DNA from: Syntrophobacterales bacterium Delta_02
GTDB lineage: Bacteria > Desulfobacterota > Syntrophorhabdia > Syntrophorhabdales > Syntrophorhabdaceae
DNA length: 33,767 nucleotides
Assembly: GCA_001603955.1 (NCBI GenBank)
Contig: LVAA01000032.1
Span: forward strand, 1-33,767
Direction: 5' to 3'
Made by a program: the position numbers and the translations under genes. The notes beneath the pieces are model-generated. The model was not told where the DNA came from, did no database searches, and was given only the letters and a program-made list of their open reading frames with translations. Position 1 is the stretch's first letter. The number at the start of each line of letters is the position of its first letter. Shown here one piece after another: positions 24,366 through 32,102 of this stretch.

Positions 24366-25397
24366 TCAGTTTATAAAGACCTTCTTGTACTTCGGCATCT
24401 CTTCCAGGGACTTGCCGCAGCCCATGGTGACAGATACGAGGGGGTCCTCGGCGACGATGACGTTTATCCCCGTTTCGTTCTCGATCCGCTGGTCGAGTCC
24501 TTTGAGAAGCGCTCCGCCGCCGGTGAGCACCATGCCGGTCTCGTTGAGGTCGGAAACGAATTCGGCGGGAAGTTTTTCAAGCGCCCTTCTCACGGAATCG
24601 ATGATCGCGGAGATGGGCTCCTCGATGGCCTCACGCACCTCCTCCTTGGATACCTTGAGGCTTCGCGGTATGCTTGTGAGCAGATCCTTCCCCACGACGT
24701 TTATGGAGTCGCTCAGGGAGTCTATGGGAAACGCGGAGGCGCCTTCTATCTTGATCTTCTCCGCCGCGATGACCCCTATGGCAAGCTGGTGCTTTTTCTG
24801 AAGGTAGCGAACGATAGCCTCATCGAGCTCGTCGCCGGCGACCCGCAGGGACTCGCTGTAGGCCACGGCGGAAAGGCTGATGATGGCCACCTCGGTCGTG
24901 CCGCCTCCGATGTCGATTATCATGTTGCCCCGCGGCAGCTCTATCGGCATGCCTGCGCCGATGGACGCCGCCATGGGTTCCTCTATGAGATGAACGTCGC
25001 GGATGCCCACCTGAAAGCAGGCGTCGATGACGGCCTTCTTCTCCACCTGGGTAATACCCGAGGGAACGCCGACAACCATCCTGGGCTTCGATATCTTTCG
25101 CTCGTTGCTCACGACCTTGAGGAAGTACTTGATCATCGCCTTGGCCACGTCGAAGTCCGCGATGACCCCGTCCTTCAGGGGCCGTATGGCGCTGATGTTG
25201 GGAGGAGTCCTGCCGATGTATTCCTTCGCCTCCTTGCCGACGGCGATGACCTTTCCGGAGTTGTTATCGATGGCGACGACGGAAGGCTGGTTGAGAACAA
25301 TGCCTTCCCCTTTCATGTATATCAAGGTGTTGGCGGTGCCGAGATCCATGGCAAGGTGCGTGGAAAACATCCCGAACAAATTCTTGAAGAAACCCAT
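24366..25397 (-). CDS. mreB: Rod-shape determining protein MreB
   Basis: MreB is the bacterial actin that guides lateral cell-wall synthesis along the inner membrane. The 343 residues are of normal length. Visible are the phosphate-1 motif DLGTANTLIYMKGEGIVLNQPSVVAID, the RPLKDGVIADFD segment, the phosphate-2 region VGVPSGITQVEKKAV, EEPMAASIGAGMPI with MIIDIGGGTTEVAIIS, and the adenosine motif LTGGGALLKGLD near the C-terminus. No mreC or mreD is adjacent; instead the gene lies 12 bases after the GAF/GGDEF-like gene, in the ttuB-ttuA operon direction. AAGGAGG lies upstream of the ATG. The organism is therefore expected to be rod-shaped. Confidence 0.97.
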   Translation of the reverse strand: MGFFKNLFGMFSTHLAMDLGTANTLIYMKGEGIVLNQPSVVAIDNNSGKVIAVGKEAKEYIGRTPPNISAIRPLKDGVIADFDVAKAMIKYFLKVVSNERKISKPRMVVGVPSGITQVEKKAVIDACFQVGIRDVHLIEEPMAASIGAGMPIELPRGNMIIDIGGGTTEVAIISLSAVAYSESLRVAGDELDEAIVRYLQKKHQLAIGVIAAEKIKIEGASAFPIDSLSDSINVVGKDLLTSIPRSLKVSKEEVREAIEEPISAIIDSVRRALEKLPAEFVSDLNETGMVLTGGGALLKGLDQRIENETGINVIVAEDPLVSVTMGCGKSLEEMPKYKKVFIN

Positions 25398-25409
25398 CCC
25401 CCTTCCTCC

Positions 25410-26780
25410 TTATTCGATGAATTTTCGTATCTTCTTCTCTTCTATCCTGTCGAAAAGCTCCCAGAGGTCCGGCGAATCGTCGGGGAAGCTGACCGTTCCG
25501 AGCTCCACCACCCCCGCTCCCGCTGAAAGCCCCTGCTCGGCAAGGCTCTTGCCCACCGCGTGGTAAAGAAGCTTCATCATGTTCCGTGTTTCAAAGGTCT
25601 CACCGCCCCTGAGAAGGACAAAGAAACGGCCTCCGCTCTTGCGGGCCACGAAGGCATTCCCCCCGGCACAGTACCGGATGACCTGACACACCTTCCTCAG
25701 GAGGTCGTTCGTGCCTTCGGCGCCCATCTTCCTGTTATAGAGGACCATGTTCCCCACTTTCACGCTGAGGACCGAGAACCGCTGTTTCTTCCTGACCATC
25801 GTCTCGACGACGCCCAGGAAAACGGGGAATTGCACGGCGCCGGTGACAGGATCGAAATCGCGTATCCTGTCCAGGTGCTCACGCATCCACCGGGCGGTGA
25901 AATACAGCGAAAGAAGACTCGAAAGGTTTCTCAGCGCGCCTATGGCGCTCTCCTTGAGCTCCGCCTCGTTGAGGGACACAAAACCTATGACACCGAAGGT
26001 CGTGTCCTCCGTTATCAGGGGAAAACCGAAGAACTGCCGCGCCCTTAAGGGTTCATTGGGAAAAAAGAGCGGCTTCTCCCTGAGGTATGCGCTGCCATGG
26101 GGCAGCAGGAGTTCCCTGCCCCCCTCGAGGACCACGGAGGCAATGCTCTCCCCGCTGTGGCATTCCTTCTTGATGATATCGCCGTTCTCGATGCCCGCCA
26201 CATCGTGGATGACGAGGCGCCCCTTCTTCTCCATGCCGATGAAGCAAAAGGTGCCTCCGGAAAGGCCCAGTATCTCCTCAAGCACATCGGCCGTGGAGAT
26301 GTTCGCCGTATTGAGAGCGGACAGGAGGCCGAGGATCCGTCTTTCGGCATAGAGCTCCTCCATGGTCTCTTCGGCGCAAAGGGCACGCTTCTCCTGCTCG
26401 ATCTCCTCGTGAATGAGGGCCGCGAAGGAACCCAGTATCTTCTTTTCCTTGTCGGTGAACACGTATTTCTTCTTGCTGTCGACGATGATGACACCCTTCG
26501 TGTCCATGGGATAACCCATGAAGGACTTGATTCCCTCATTAGCCCCGTAGTAGCCCAGGGCCTCTTCGTCCCTGTCGAAATTGGGTATGATGAGCGGGGC
26601 GTTGTGCTTTATCACCCAGCCAGGAAGGGTTCCCTCTATGGGAATGCTTTTCTTCTCCTCGAAGCTCTTCGCGAAAGTGACGGAAGAGACGCAGTTCAGC
26701 GACTCCCTTTCCCTCACGTACAGGGCGACGGTGAAAGCCTCGTAGATATTGAAGATAAGCTGCGATAACCTGTCTATCAT
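25410..26780 (-). CDS. GAF-domain protein with degenerate GGDEF domain
   Basis: This 456-residue soluble protein has two GAF-like sensor domains (about 1-135 and 145-300), the first with GYPMDTKGVIIVDSKKKYVFTDKEKKILGSFAALI, a typical GAF end. A C-terminal domain (about 310-456) follows DPVTGAVQFPVFL, the usual entry to GGDEF domains, but the active-site loop reads KSGGRFFVLLRGGE in place of GGDEF. It is therefore unlikely to make cyclic di-GMP. It could be a nucleotide sensor or a signalling scaffold. It is 47 bases downstream of ttuA and 12 bases before mreB, so it may affect cell shape or growth; that link is inference only. Confidence 0.78.
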   Translation of the reverse strand: MIDRLSQLIFNIYEAFTVALYVRERESLNCVSSVTFAKSFEEKKSIPIEGTLPGWVIKHNAPLIIPNFDRDEEALGYYGANEGIKSFMGYPMDTKGVIIVDSKKKYVFTDKEKKILGSFAALIHEEIEQEKRALCAEETMEELYAERRILGLLSALNTANISTADVLEEILGLSGGTFCFIGMEKKGRLVIHDVAGIENGDIIKKECHSGESIASVVLEGGRELLLPHGSAYLREKPLFFPNEPLRARQFFGFPLITEDTTFGVIGFVSLNEAELKESAIGALRNLSSLLSLYFTARWMREHLDRIRDFDPVTGAVQFPVFLGVVETMVRKKQRFSVLSVKVGNMVLYNRKMGAEGTNDLLRKVCQVIRYCAGGNAFVARKSGGRFFVLLRGGETFETRNMMKLLYHAVGKSLAEQGLSAGAGVVELGTVSFPDDSPDLWELFDRIEEKKIRKFIE

Positions 26781-26827
26781 TTTTATACCCGAATTATGTC
26801 ACCAGCATCGGCCACTGTCAATTGATA

Positions 26828-27775
26828 TCAACCATACTCTTCGAACCGGGCCGAGTAGGGAAGATCGAACTTTTGAAGGGCCCGGCAGAAACCGCATTCC
26901 CCCCCGCCGGAGGGGTATCCGCAGACAGGGCAGAACCGGTCTTCCGGCCCCGCGGCGGCACTGCCGTCCTCGTGCCGCGTTTCCTTCACCTCGCGAAGCT
27001 CCTTCAGGTATCCCTTCACGAACATGAGCTTCGTCCCCGGGGAGGCCTCCTCGAGACCGCCCAGGATACCCTTGTACGTGATGGTCTTGGCACCCTTCGA
27101 GAAGGGGCATTCCTCGTATATGTAATCGATGCCGGAGATGATGGCGTATGCCGCCACCTCGCGCTCCGAGCACAAGAAGAAGGGCTTGGCCTTTCTTGAC
27201 AGATGCCCTTCCCGGGCATCAAGGGCGATATCCTTCTTCCAGAGGTATTCCTTCTTCCAGTAAAGGATGTTCCCGAAGAGGGCAGCGGCCTCGTCATCAA
27301 GGTTGTGTCCGGTAAGCAGAAGGTTGTAGCCCTTGTCCATACAGACCTTGTTCATGACGTAGCGCTTGATCATGCCGCATGCCGAACAGGGTGCCCGGCG
27401 CAGTCCTTTCGCCACCTCGCTGATGTCCCTGCCGAACACGTCGGGAACACGAAAGATGTGGACCTTCCTGCCGATCCTGTCGGCTACGGCCTTTATCTTC
27501 TCCAGCGACACGCGGGAGTAGGCGCCTATACCTAAGTCGACGTAGACGCCGTCGGCGGCGATGCCCATCTTCGTCAACAAGAGCCACAGGGACAGGGAGT
27601 CCTTGCCACCCGACACGGCCACCACGGGACGGTCGGTCTCACCGATCAGCCGGTAACGCCGGATGGTCGTCTCCACCCTCTTCTCGAAAAAAACAATGAA
27701 GTGTGTGTCACAGAAGGCGGTCTTGTGGGACCGCAGGCTGATGCTTGCCGTCTGTCCGCATACCCTGCATTTCAT
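26828..27775 (-). CDS. ttuA: TtuA-like tRNA 2-thiouridine synthetase
   Basis: TtuA/TtcA/Ncs6-type ATP-pyrophosphatases thiolate tRNA using sulfur from a carrier. This 315-residue protein has the PP-loop SGGKDS at 55-60. Cys 130, 133 and 223 (in PCSACGMIKR and ECPFSKGAK) match, almost residue for residue, the 4Fe-4S ligands Cys130, Cys133 and Cys222 of TtuA. It has an N-terminal zinc finger (Cys3, Cys6, Cys22, His25) and a C-terminal one (Cys282, 285, 294, 297). The zinc fingers at both ends separate TtuA from TtcA. The expected product is 2-thio-ribothymidine at tRNA position 54, or a related thiolation. The gene overlaps the ThiS/MoaD-like gene by four bases (ATGA), so the donor is encoded next to the enzyme. 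Confidence 0.88.
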   Translation of the reverse strand: MKCRVCGQTASISLRSHKTAFCDTHFIVFFEKRVETTIRRYRLIGETDRPVVAVSGGKDSLSLWLLLTKMGIAADGVYVDLGIGAYSRVSLEKIKAVADRIGRKVHIFRVPDVFGRDISEVAKGLRRAPCSACGMIKRYVMNKVCMDKGYNLLLTGHNLDDEAAALFGNILYWKKEYLWKKDIALDAREGHLSRKAKPFFLCSEREVAAYAIISGIDYIYEECPFSKGAKTITYKGILGGLEEASPGTKLMFVKGYLKELREVKETRHEDGSAAAGPEDRFCPVCGYPSGGGECGFCRALQKFDLPYSARFEEYG

Positions 27776-27960
27776 CCGCCCGATACGACCCGTATGACCT
27801 TTACGTTATCGTCGGCACCGAGCCTGTGGTCTTCGGTGACGAGCCGGTTGTTCGCGACAACGAGATGGCCCTCCTGGCTGACATCGAGTTCCTGCAAGAG
27901 CCGGGACACAAGCATCGGCTTCTCGAAGACGTACTCTTTGCCTTCCCAGTTGACGTGCAT
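27772..27960 (-). CDS. ttuB: TtuB/ThiS/MoaD-like ubiquitin-fold sulfur carrier
   Basis: This 62-residue beta-grasp protein ends in the double glycine VVSGG. That tail is the mark of a sulfur carrier whose C-terminus is adenylated and thiocarboxylated (ThiS, MoaD, TtuB). The order VNWEGKEYVF...LLQELDVSQEGHLVVANNRLV...DDNVKVIRVVSGG matches the fold. The coupling to ttuA by a four-base overlap makes a TtuB role in tRNA thiolation most likely; ThiS or MoaD are alternatives. An in-frame upstream start (28038) exists but lies beyond the promoter. I use ATG 27960, which has no Shine-Dalgarno and sits about seven bases after a -10 box. The activating E1-like enzyme (TtuC/MoeB) is not in this window. 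Confidence 0.85.
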   Translation of the reverse strand: MHVNWEGKEYVFEKPMLVSRLLQELDVSQEGHLVVANNRLVTEDHRLGADDNVKVIRVVSGG

Positions 27961-27967
27961 GGCTAAT

Positions 27968-27996
27968 TCTTTAGCACAACGATGGGGTGATGTCAA
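27968..27996 (-). promoter_or_regulatory. Promoter of the ttuB-ttuA-GAF-mreB operon
   Basis: On the minus strand TTGACA (27996-27991) and TAAAGA (27973-27968) are 17 bases apart, with TG one base before the -10 (extended -10). Transcription should start near 27961, at the ATG of ttuB (27960), so the mRNA may be leaderless. Confidence 0.6.
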
Positions 27997-28065
27997 AAAG
28001 GCACCGGGGACGGCATCGCCACATGCCAATGTGATCACGACACCCTGAAGACAGCCGGCCGCCCA

Positions 28066-28093
28066 TTGATTCCGGGGATATCGTGCTTATATT
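28066..28093 (+). promoter_or_regulatory. Candidate promoter of clpB
   Basis: TTGATT (28066-28071) and TATATT (28088-28093) are spaced 16 bases. It would leave a leader of about 100 bases before the ATG. A weaker sigma32-like CCTGAA (28044-28049) with GCCCATTG (28061-28068) overlaps its 5' end, but its spacer (11) is shorter than the usual 13-15. Confidence 0.5.
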
Positions 28094-28199
28094 TTAGACA
28101 AGATTTCGGATGTCACCCTTTGAAGCAGGCTGCAGGAAGCTGTTCCCATGTCGCAATGCGGTCCGGAGGGTTTGACATATCCCGTCACGAGGTGAACAC

Positions 28200-30782
28200 A
28201 TGAACTGGGAAAAACTGACCATAAAGGCCCAGGAGGCCATCCAGGAGGCGCAGAAGAAAGCTGAGGCCCTGGGCCAGCAGAGCATCGAGAACGAACACCT
28301 TCTCTTCGCCCTCATATCGCAGAAGGATGGGATCATACGGCCCATACTCGAGAAGCTGGGGGTCAAGACGGACATGATCGCCCGCGACCTCGAGCGCGAA
28401 CTTGCCAAGATACCCCGCGTCGAAGGGGTGAACCAGACCTACATATCGTCGCGTTTCAAGCAGACCCTCGATACGGCATTCACGGAAGCCGAAAGGCTCA
28501 AGGACGAGTTCGTGAGCACCGAGCATCTCCTCATCGGCATAGCCGAAGGAAAGGATGGACCGGCAGCGGCCACCCTCAAGATATACGGCATAACAAAGGA
28601 CAGCATCTACGCGGTCCTCAAGGACTTAAGGGGCACCCAGCGGGTGACCGACCAGGCCCCGGAGGAAAAATACCAGGCACTCCAGCGCTACTGCCGCGAC
28701 CTGACGGAAGAGGGCCGCAAGGGCAAGCTCGACCCCGTCATCGGACGCGACGAGGAAGTCCGCAGGGTCATGCAGGTCCTGTCGCGGAGGACCAAGAACA
28801 ATCCCGTCATCATCGGCGAGCCCGGCGTGGGCAAGACGGCCATCGTGGAAGGTCTCGCCCAGAGGATCATATCGGGCGATATCCCGGAGACCCTCAAGAA
28901 CAAGCGCGTCCTCTCCCTCGATCTGGGGTCCCTGCTCGCGGGGGCGAAGTACCGCGGCGAGTTCGAGGACAGGCTGAAGGCCGTCCTCAAGGAGATCGAC
29001 GAGGCGGCCGGGACGATCATTCTCTTCATCGACGAGCTCCACACCATCGTCGGTGCCGGGGGCGCGCAGGGTGCGGTCGACGCGTCGAACATGCTCAAAC
29101 CGGCCCTTGCCCGGGGGGAGCTGCGCTGCATCGGGGCGACCACTCTCGATGAATACCGCAAGTACATAGAGAAGGATGCCGCGCTCGAGCGGCGTTTCCA
29201 GCCGGTCTACGTGGGCGAGCCCTCCGTCGAGGAGACCATCGCCATACTGAGGGGCCTCAAGGAGAAATACGAGCTCCATCACGGCGTCGTCATAAAGGAC
29301 CCCGCCCTCATCGCGGCGGCGACGCTTTCTCATCGCTACATCACCGACAGGTTCCTCCCCGACAAGGCCATCGACCTTGTGGACGAGGCGTCATCGCGGC
29401 TGCGCATGGAGATAGACAGTGTCCCCACGGAGATCGACGAGATCGAACGGAAGATCATCCAGTCCCAGATCGAGGTCGAGGCACTGAAGAAGGAAAAGGA
29501 CGAGGCGTCGAAGGAGCGCAGGAAGAAGCTCGAGGACGAGCTCGCAGAGCTGAAGAAAGAGGTGCAGGAGAAGCGCGGGCACTGGGAACAGGAGAAGGCC
29601 CTCATCACGGGCATCTCCGAAACAAAAGAGAAGATCGACCAGGCGAGGACGCAGGCCGACGACCTGGAGCGCAGGGGAGATTTTGGACGGGTCGCGGAGA
29701 TCCGTTACGGCACCATATCCTCCCTGGAGCAGGAACTGAAGCAGAAGAACGACGAGCTCGCCGCCCTCCAGAAGGGGAAGAAGATGCTCAAGGAGGAGGT
29801 CGACGAAGAGGACATAGCCGGTGTCGTTTCGAAGTGGACGGGCATCCCCGTCTCCAAGATGCTCGAAGGGGAGATGGAAAAACTCGTGCACATGGAAGAC
29901 AACATCCACAAGCGTGTCATCGGACAGGATGAGGCCATCGGCGCCGTCGCGAACACCATCCGGCGCGCGCGGGCGGGGCTTCAGGACCCCAACCGGCCCC
30001 TGGGGTCATTCCTCTTCCTCGGCCCCACCGGTGTCGGCAAGACGGAACTGGCCCGGGCCCTTGCGGAATTCCTCTTCGATGACGAACAGGCCATCGTCCG
30101 CATCGACATGAGCGAATTCATGGAAAAGCACTCCGTGTCCCGCCTCATCGGGGCACCTCCGGGATACGTGGGATACGAGGAAGGCGGCTACCTCACCGAG
30201 GCGGTCCGCAGGCGTCCCTATTCCATCATCCTCCTCGACGAGGTGGAAAAGGCCCACCCTGAGGTCTTCAACGTGCTTCTCCAGGTCCTCGACGACGGCC
30301 GTCTCACCGACGGCCAGGGACGCACGGTGGATTTCAAGAATTCCGTCATCATCATGACGTCCAATATCGGGAGCCAGTGGATAACGGACCTCACCGACAA
30401 GGACTATGACGAGATGAGGGACCGCGTCAGCGAGGCGGTGAAGGCCCACTTCAAACCGGAGTTCGTCAACCGCATCGACGACATAATCATCTTCCGCGGC
30501 CTGTCGCCGGAGAACATCAGGGAAATCGTCAAGCTGCAGCTCGGCCTGATGGCGAAAAGGGCCCTCGAACGCAACATAGAGCTTGTCTTCACCGATAAGC
30601 TCGAGGCAATGATATCCAGAGAAGGCTACGATCCGGCCTACGGCGCGCGGCCGCTTAAGCGTCTCATCCAGAAGAAGATACAGGACGCCCTGGCGCTCAT
30701 GATCCTCAAAGGAGAGGTCAGGGAAGGCGACACCGTGAAGGTGGACGTCGATGGAAAAGGCGAGGTGGTCTTCAGGAAATAA
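28200..30782 (+). CDS. clpB: ATP-dependent disaggregase ClpB
   Basis: ClpB is a hexameric AAA+ chaperone that dissolves protein aggregates with DnaK. The 860 residues are the normal length. The N-terminal Clp_N repeats occupy residues 1-145. NBD1 has Walker A GEPGVGKT at 206-213 and Walker [15 protein letters not shown]. The coiled-coil M-domain (about 405-525) carries the class ClpB motif-rich helices ([21 protein letters not shown]). NBD2 has Walker [10 protein letters not shown] near 605, the pore loop [13 protein letters not shown], Walker [15 protein letters not shown] and sensor-2 [10 protein letters not shown]. There is no IGF/IGL loop for ClpP, which separates it from ClpA and ClpC. 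GAGGTG is seven bases before the ATG. Confidence 0.98.
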   Translation: MNWEKLTIKAQEAIQEAQKKAEALGQQSIENEHLLFALISQKDGIIRPILEKLGVKTDMIARDLERELAKIPRVEGVNQTYISSRFKQTLDTAFTEAERLKDEFVSTEHLLIGIAEGKDGPAAATLKIYGITKDSIYAVLKDLRGTQRVTDQAPEEKYQALQRYCRDLTEEGRKGKLDPVIGRDEEVRRVMQVLSRRTKNNPVIIGEPGVGKTAIVEGLAQRIISGDIPETLKNKRVLSLDLGSLLAGAKYRGEFEDRLKAVLKEIDEAAGTIILFIDELHTIVGAGGAQGAVDASNMLKPALARGELRCIGATTLDEYRKYIEKDAALERRFQPVYVGEPSVEETIAILRGLKEKYELHHGVVIKDPALIAAATLSHRYITDRFLPDKAIDLVDEASSRLRMEIDSVPTEIDEIERKIIQSQIEVEALKKEKDEASKERRKKLEDELAELKKEVQEKRGHWEQEKALITGISETKEKIDQARTQADDLERRGDFGRVAEIRYGTISSLEQELKQKNDELAALQKGKKMLKEEVDEEDIAGVVSKWTGIPVSKMLEGEMEKLVHMEDNIHKRVIGQDEAIGAVANTIRRARAGLQDPNRPLGSFLFLGPTGVGKTELARALAEFLFDDEQAIVRIDMSEFMEKHSVSRLIGAPPGYVGYEEGGYLTEAVRRRPYSIILLDEVEKAHPEVFNVLLQVLDDGRLTDGQGRTVDFKNSVIIMTSNIGSQWITDLTDKDYDEMRDRVSEAVKAHFKPEFVNRIDDIIIFRGLSPENIREIVKLQLGLMAKRALERNIELVFTDKLEAMISREGYDPAYGARPLKRLIQKKIQDALALMILKGEVREGDTVKVDVDGKGEVVFRK

Positions 30783-30794
30783 GCTTCATACGAA

Positions 30795-30829
30795 GGGCCG
30801 GGGTTGCGGTACGAAAGACCCCGGCCCTC
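30795..30829 (+). terminator. Stem-loop after clpB
   Basis: AGGGCCGGGGT (30795-30805) and ACCCCGGCCCT (30819-30829) form an 11-bp perfect stem with a 13-base loop. No U-tract follows directly; a T-run is 20 bases further on, inside the tRNA promoter. It is a probable transcript end of clpB. Confidence 0.6.
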
Positions 30830-30844
30830 CCCCCAAAGTTTGTC

Positions 30845-30874
30845 TTGACTTTTTTTCCACATAGTTGATATATA
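30845..30874 (+). promoter_or_regulatory. Promoter of tRNA-Val
   Basis: TTGACT (30845-30850) and TATATA (30869-30874) are spaced 18 bases, with an AT-rich T-run between. The predicted start is near 30881, about five bases before the tRNA. Confidence 0.7.
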
Positions 30875-30885
30875 AGGATTGCTGT

Positions 30886-30960
30886 AGGCGCTTAGCTCAG
30901 TGGGAGAGCGCTACCTTGACGCGGTAGAGGTCAGGGGTTCAATACCCCTAGCGCCTACCA
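30886..30960 (+). tRNA. tRNA-Val (anticodon GAC)
   Basis: The full cloverleaf is visible. The acceptor stem is AGGCGCT with AGCGCCT (30950-30956), followed by A and an encoded CCA. The D-arm is GCTC/GAGC. The anticodon arm CTACC-TTGACGC-GGTAG has anticodon GAC (Val, codons GUC and GUU). The T-arm AGGGG-TTCAATA-CCCCT is complete. Total length is 75 bases. It stands alone between clpB and the thaumatin-like gene. Confidence 0.97.
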
Positions 30961-31058
30961 TTTTTGTATCTTCATCGTATCACAATATACACAGCTGGTG
31001 CCGATGGCGGCTGACATCATTTTGCTTCTATCTCTGAAACAATGAGGTTGAAGGTTCT

Positions 31059-31997
31059 ATGACAGCATGGAAGGGGTTTGCTCTTTTCACTATCTGCGCC
31101 CTCGCTTTTCTGATGGTCCTTACGGTTCCGCTTAACGCCCAGCGCATGGGACCCCGAAGCGGCGCGACGATGGTCAAGCAAACGGCCGGCAACACGAGAA
31201 CTGTCACATTCGTCAACAACTGCAAGGTGGATGTGTGGTGGGCGGTAATAACGAGCGACAAAGGCAAGGACTGCGGAAGCGGCTTCTTCGCCATGCCTGG
31301 AAACGGCGGCGACAAGCTCGCCAAACAGGGCGGCCGTCAGACCATCACCGTCAACCTTGAAAAAGGGTGCGGCAACAACATGGTCTGGAGCGGCAACTTC
31401 TATCCCCGCACCGGCTGCGATTTCAAGAACACCAACGTCGGGCTCTGCGAGACCGGCGGATGCGGCGACCAGCTGCACTGCAAGTCCGGCGTGGGCGGAT
31501 GCCCTCCCAAGGCTCTCGCGGAATTCCGTTTCGATCAGAACGGAAATGATTTCTATGATGTGAGTCTCGTCGACGGCTTCAACCTGCCGATACGGATCAA
31601 ACCCACGGCGATCATCAGGCACCCCCGCTCCGACAAATACGGCTGCGGGGCCTCGGCCTGTATCTTTAACTTCGTCCAAGAAGCCAACGCGAAGGACCAG
31701 ACGTATTGCCTCAACGACCTCAAGGTCCGCAACTCCAAGGGCACCCTCGTGGGCTGCACCAGCGCCTGCCAGGCGTTCGACGCGGGTCACGCGGACAGGA
31801 TGGCCAATTCGAAGTATTGCTGCACGGGAAGCTATTTCGGTCCTGCGAACCGCAACGATGCCGGCAACTGCAAGTCCACATCGTATTCGGATTTCTTCAA
31901 GAAAAAATGCCCCGATGCTTACGCCTGGCCGCAGGATGACAATAACAGCACCTTTTCCTGCGTGGCCACCGCGTATGAGGTCACCTTCTGCCCGTAA
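31059..31997 (+). CDS. Secreted thaumatin-like protein
   Basis: This 312-residue protein has a signal peptide or anchor (about residues 1-27, ending in LNA) and a full-length thaumatin-like domain. Family features are VTFVNNCKVDVWWA at the start, FYPRTGCDF, then GLCETGGCGDQLHC (the thaumatin signature, with Gly for the usual Asp after ETG), LAEFRFD, DFYDVSLVDGFNLP and the C-terminal Cys-rich block with YCCTGSYF, YSDFFKKKCPDAYAW, DDNNSTFSC and FCP. About 19 Cys follow the signal peptide, enough for the 8 disulfides of plant proteins. Thaumatin-like proteins are known mainly from plants, fungi and animals, where some bind or cut beta-glucans. Bacterial ones are rarer and their role is not established. 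It lies directly downstream of tRNA-Val. GAAGG precedes the ATG. Confidence 0.9.
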   Translation: MTAWKGFALFTICALAFLMVLTVPLNAQRMGPRSGATMVKQTAGNTRTVTFVNNCKVDVWWAVITSDKGKDCGSGFFAMPGNGGDKLAKQGGRQTITVNLEKGCGNNMVWSGNFYPRTGCDFKNTNVGLCETGGCGDQLHCKSGVGGCPPKALAEFRFDQNGNDFYDVSLVDGFNLPIRIKPTAIIRHPRSDKYGCGASACIFNFVQEANAKDQTYCLNDLKVRNSKGTLVGCTSACQAFDAGHADRMANSKYCCTGSYFGPANRNDAGNCKSTSYSDFFKKKCPDAYAWPQDDNNSTFSCVATAYEVTFCP

Positions 31998-32042
31998 GCC
32001 GACAGACGGCCCTGGGCCGGTTTTGCATGACATGGCAACCGA

Positions 32043-32080
32043 CACGAAACCGGCGTCGGCATCCCGATGCCGGTTTCGTG
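32043..32080 (+). terminator. Strong hairpin between thaumatin and secretin genes
   Basis: CACGAAACCGGC (32043-32054) pairs with GCCGGTTTCGTG (32069-32080) as a 12-bp perfect stem; the 14-base loop can fold a further GGCAT/ATGCC step as an alternative. No U-tract follows, so it may be a transcript end or a stabilising structure. Confidence 0.55.
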
Positions 32081-32102
32081 ATCTTCAATTGAGGAACATA
32101 GA

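Noticed and set aside
27968-27976. TTAGCAC upstream of clpB as half of a CIRCE heat-shock operator
   Set aside because: No GAGTGCTAA partner follows at nine bases.
28044-28068. sigma32-type promoter for clpB
   Set aside because: CCTGAA and GCCCATTG are close to consensus, but the spacer of 11 is shorter than the usual 13-15; kept only as a note under the sigma70 candidate.
30886-30960. Integrated element at tRNA-Val
   Set aside because: No integrase and no repeated copy of the tRNA 3' end was seen in the window, so insertion is only a possibility from context.
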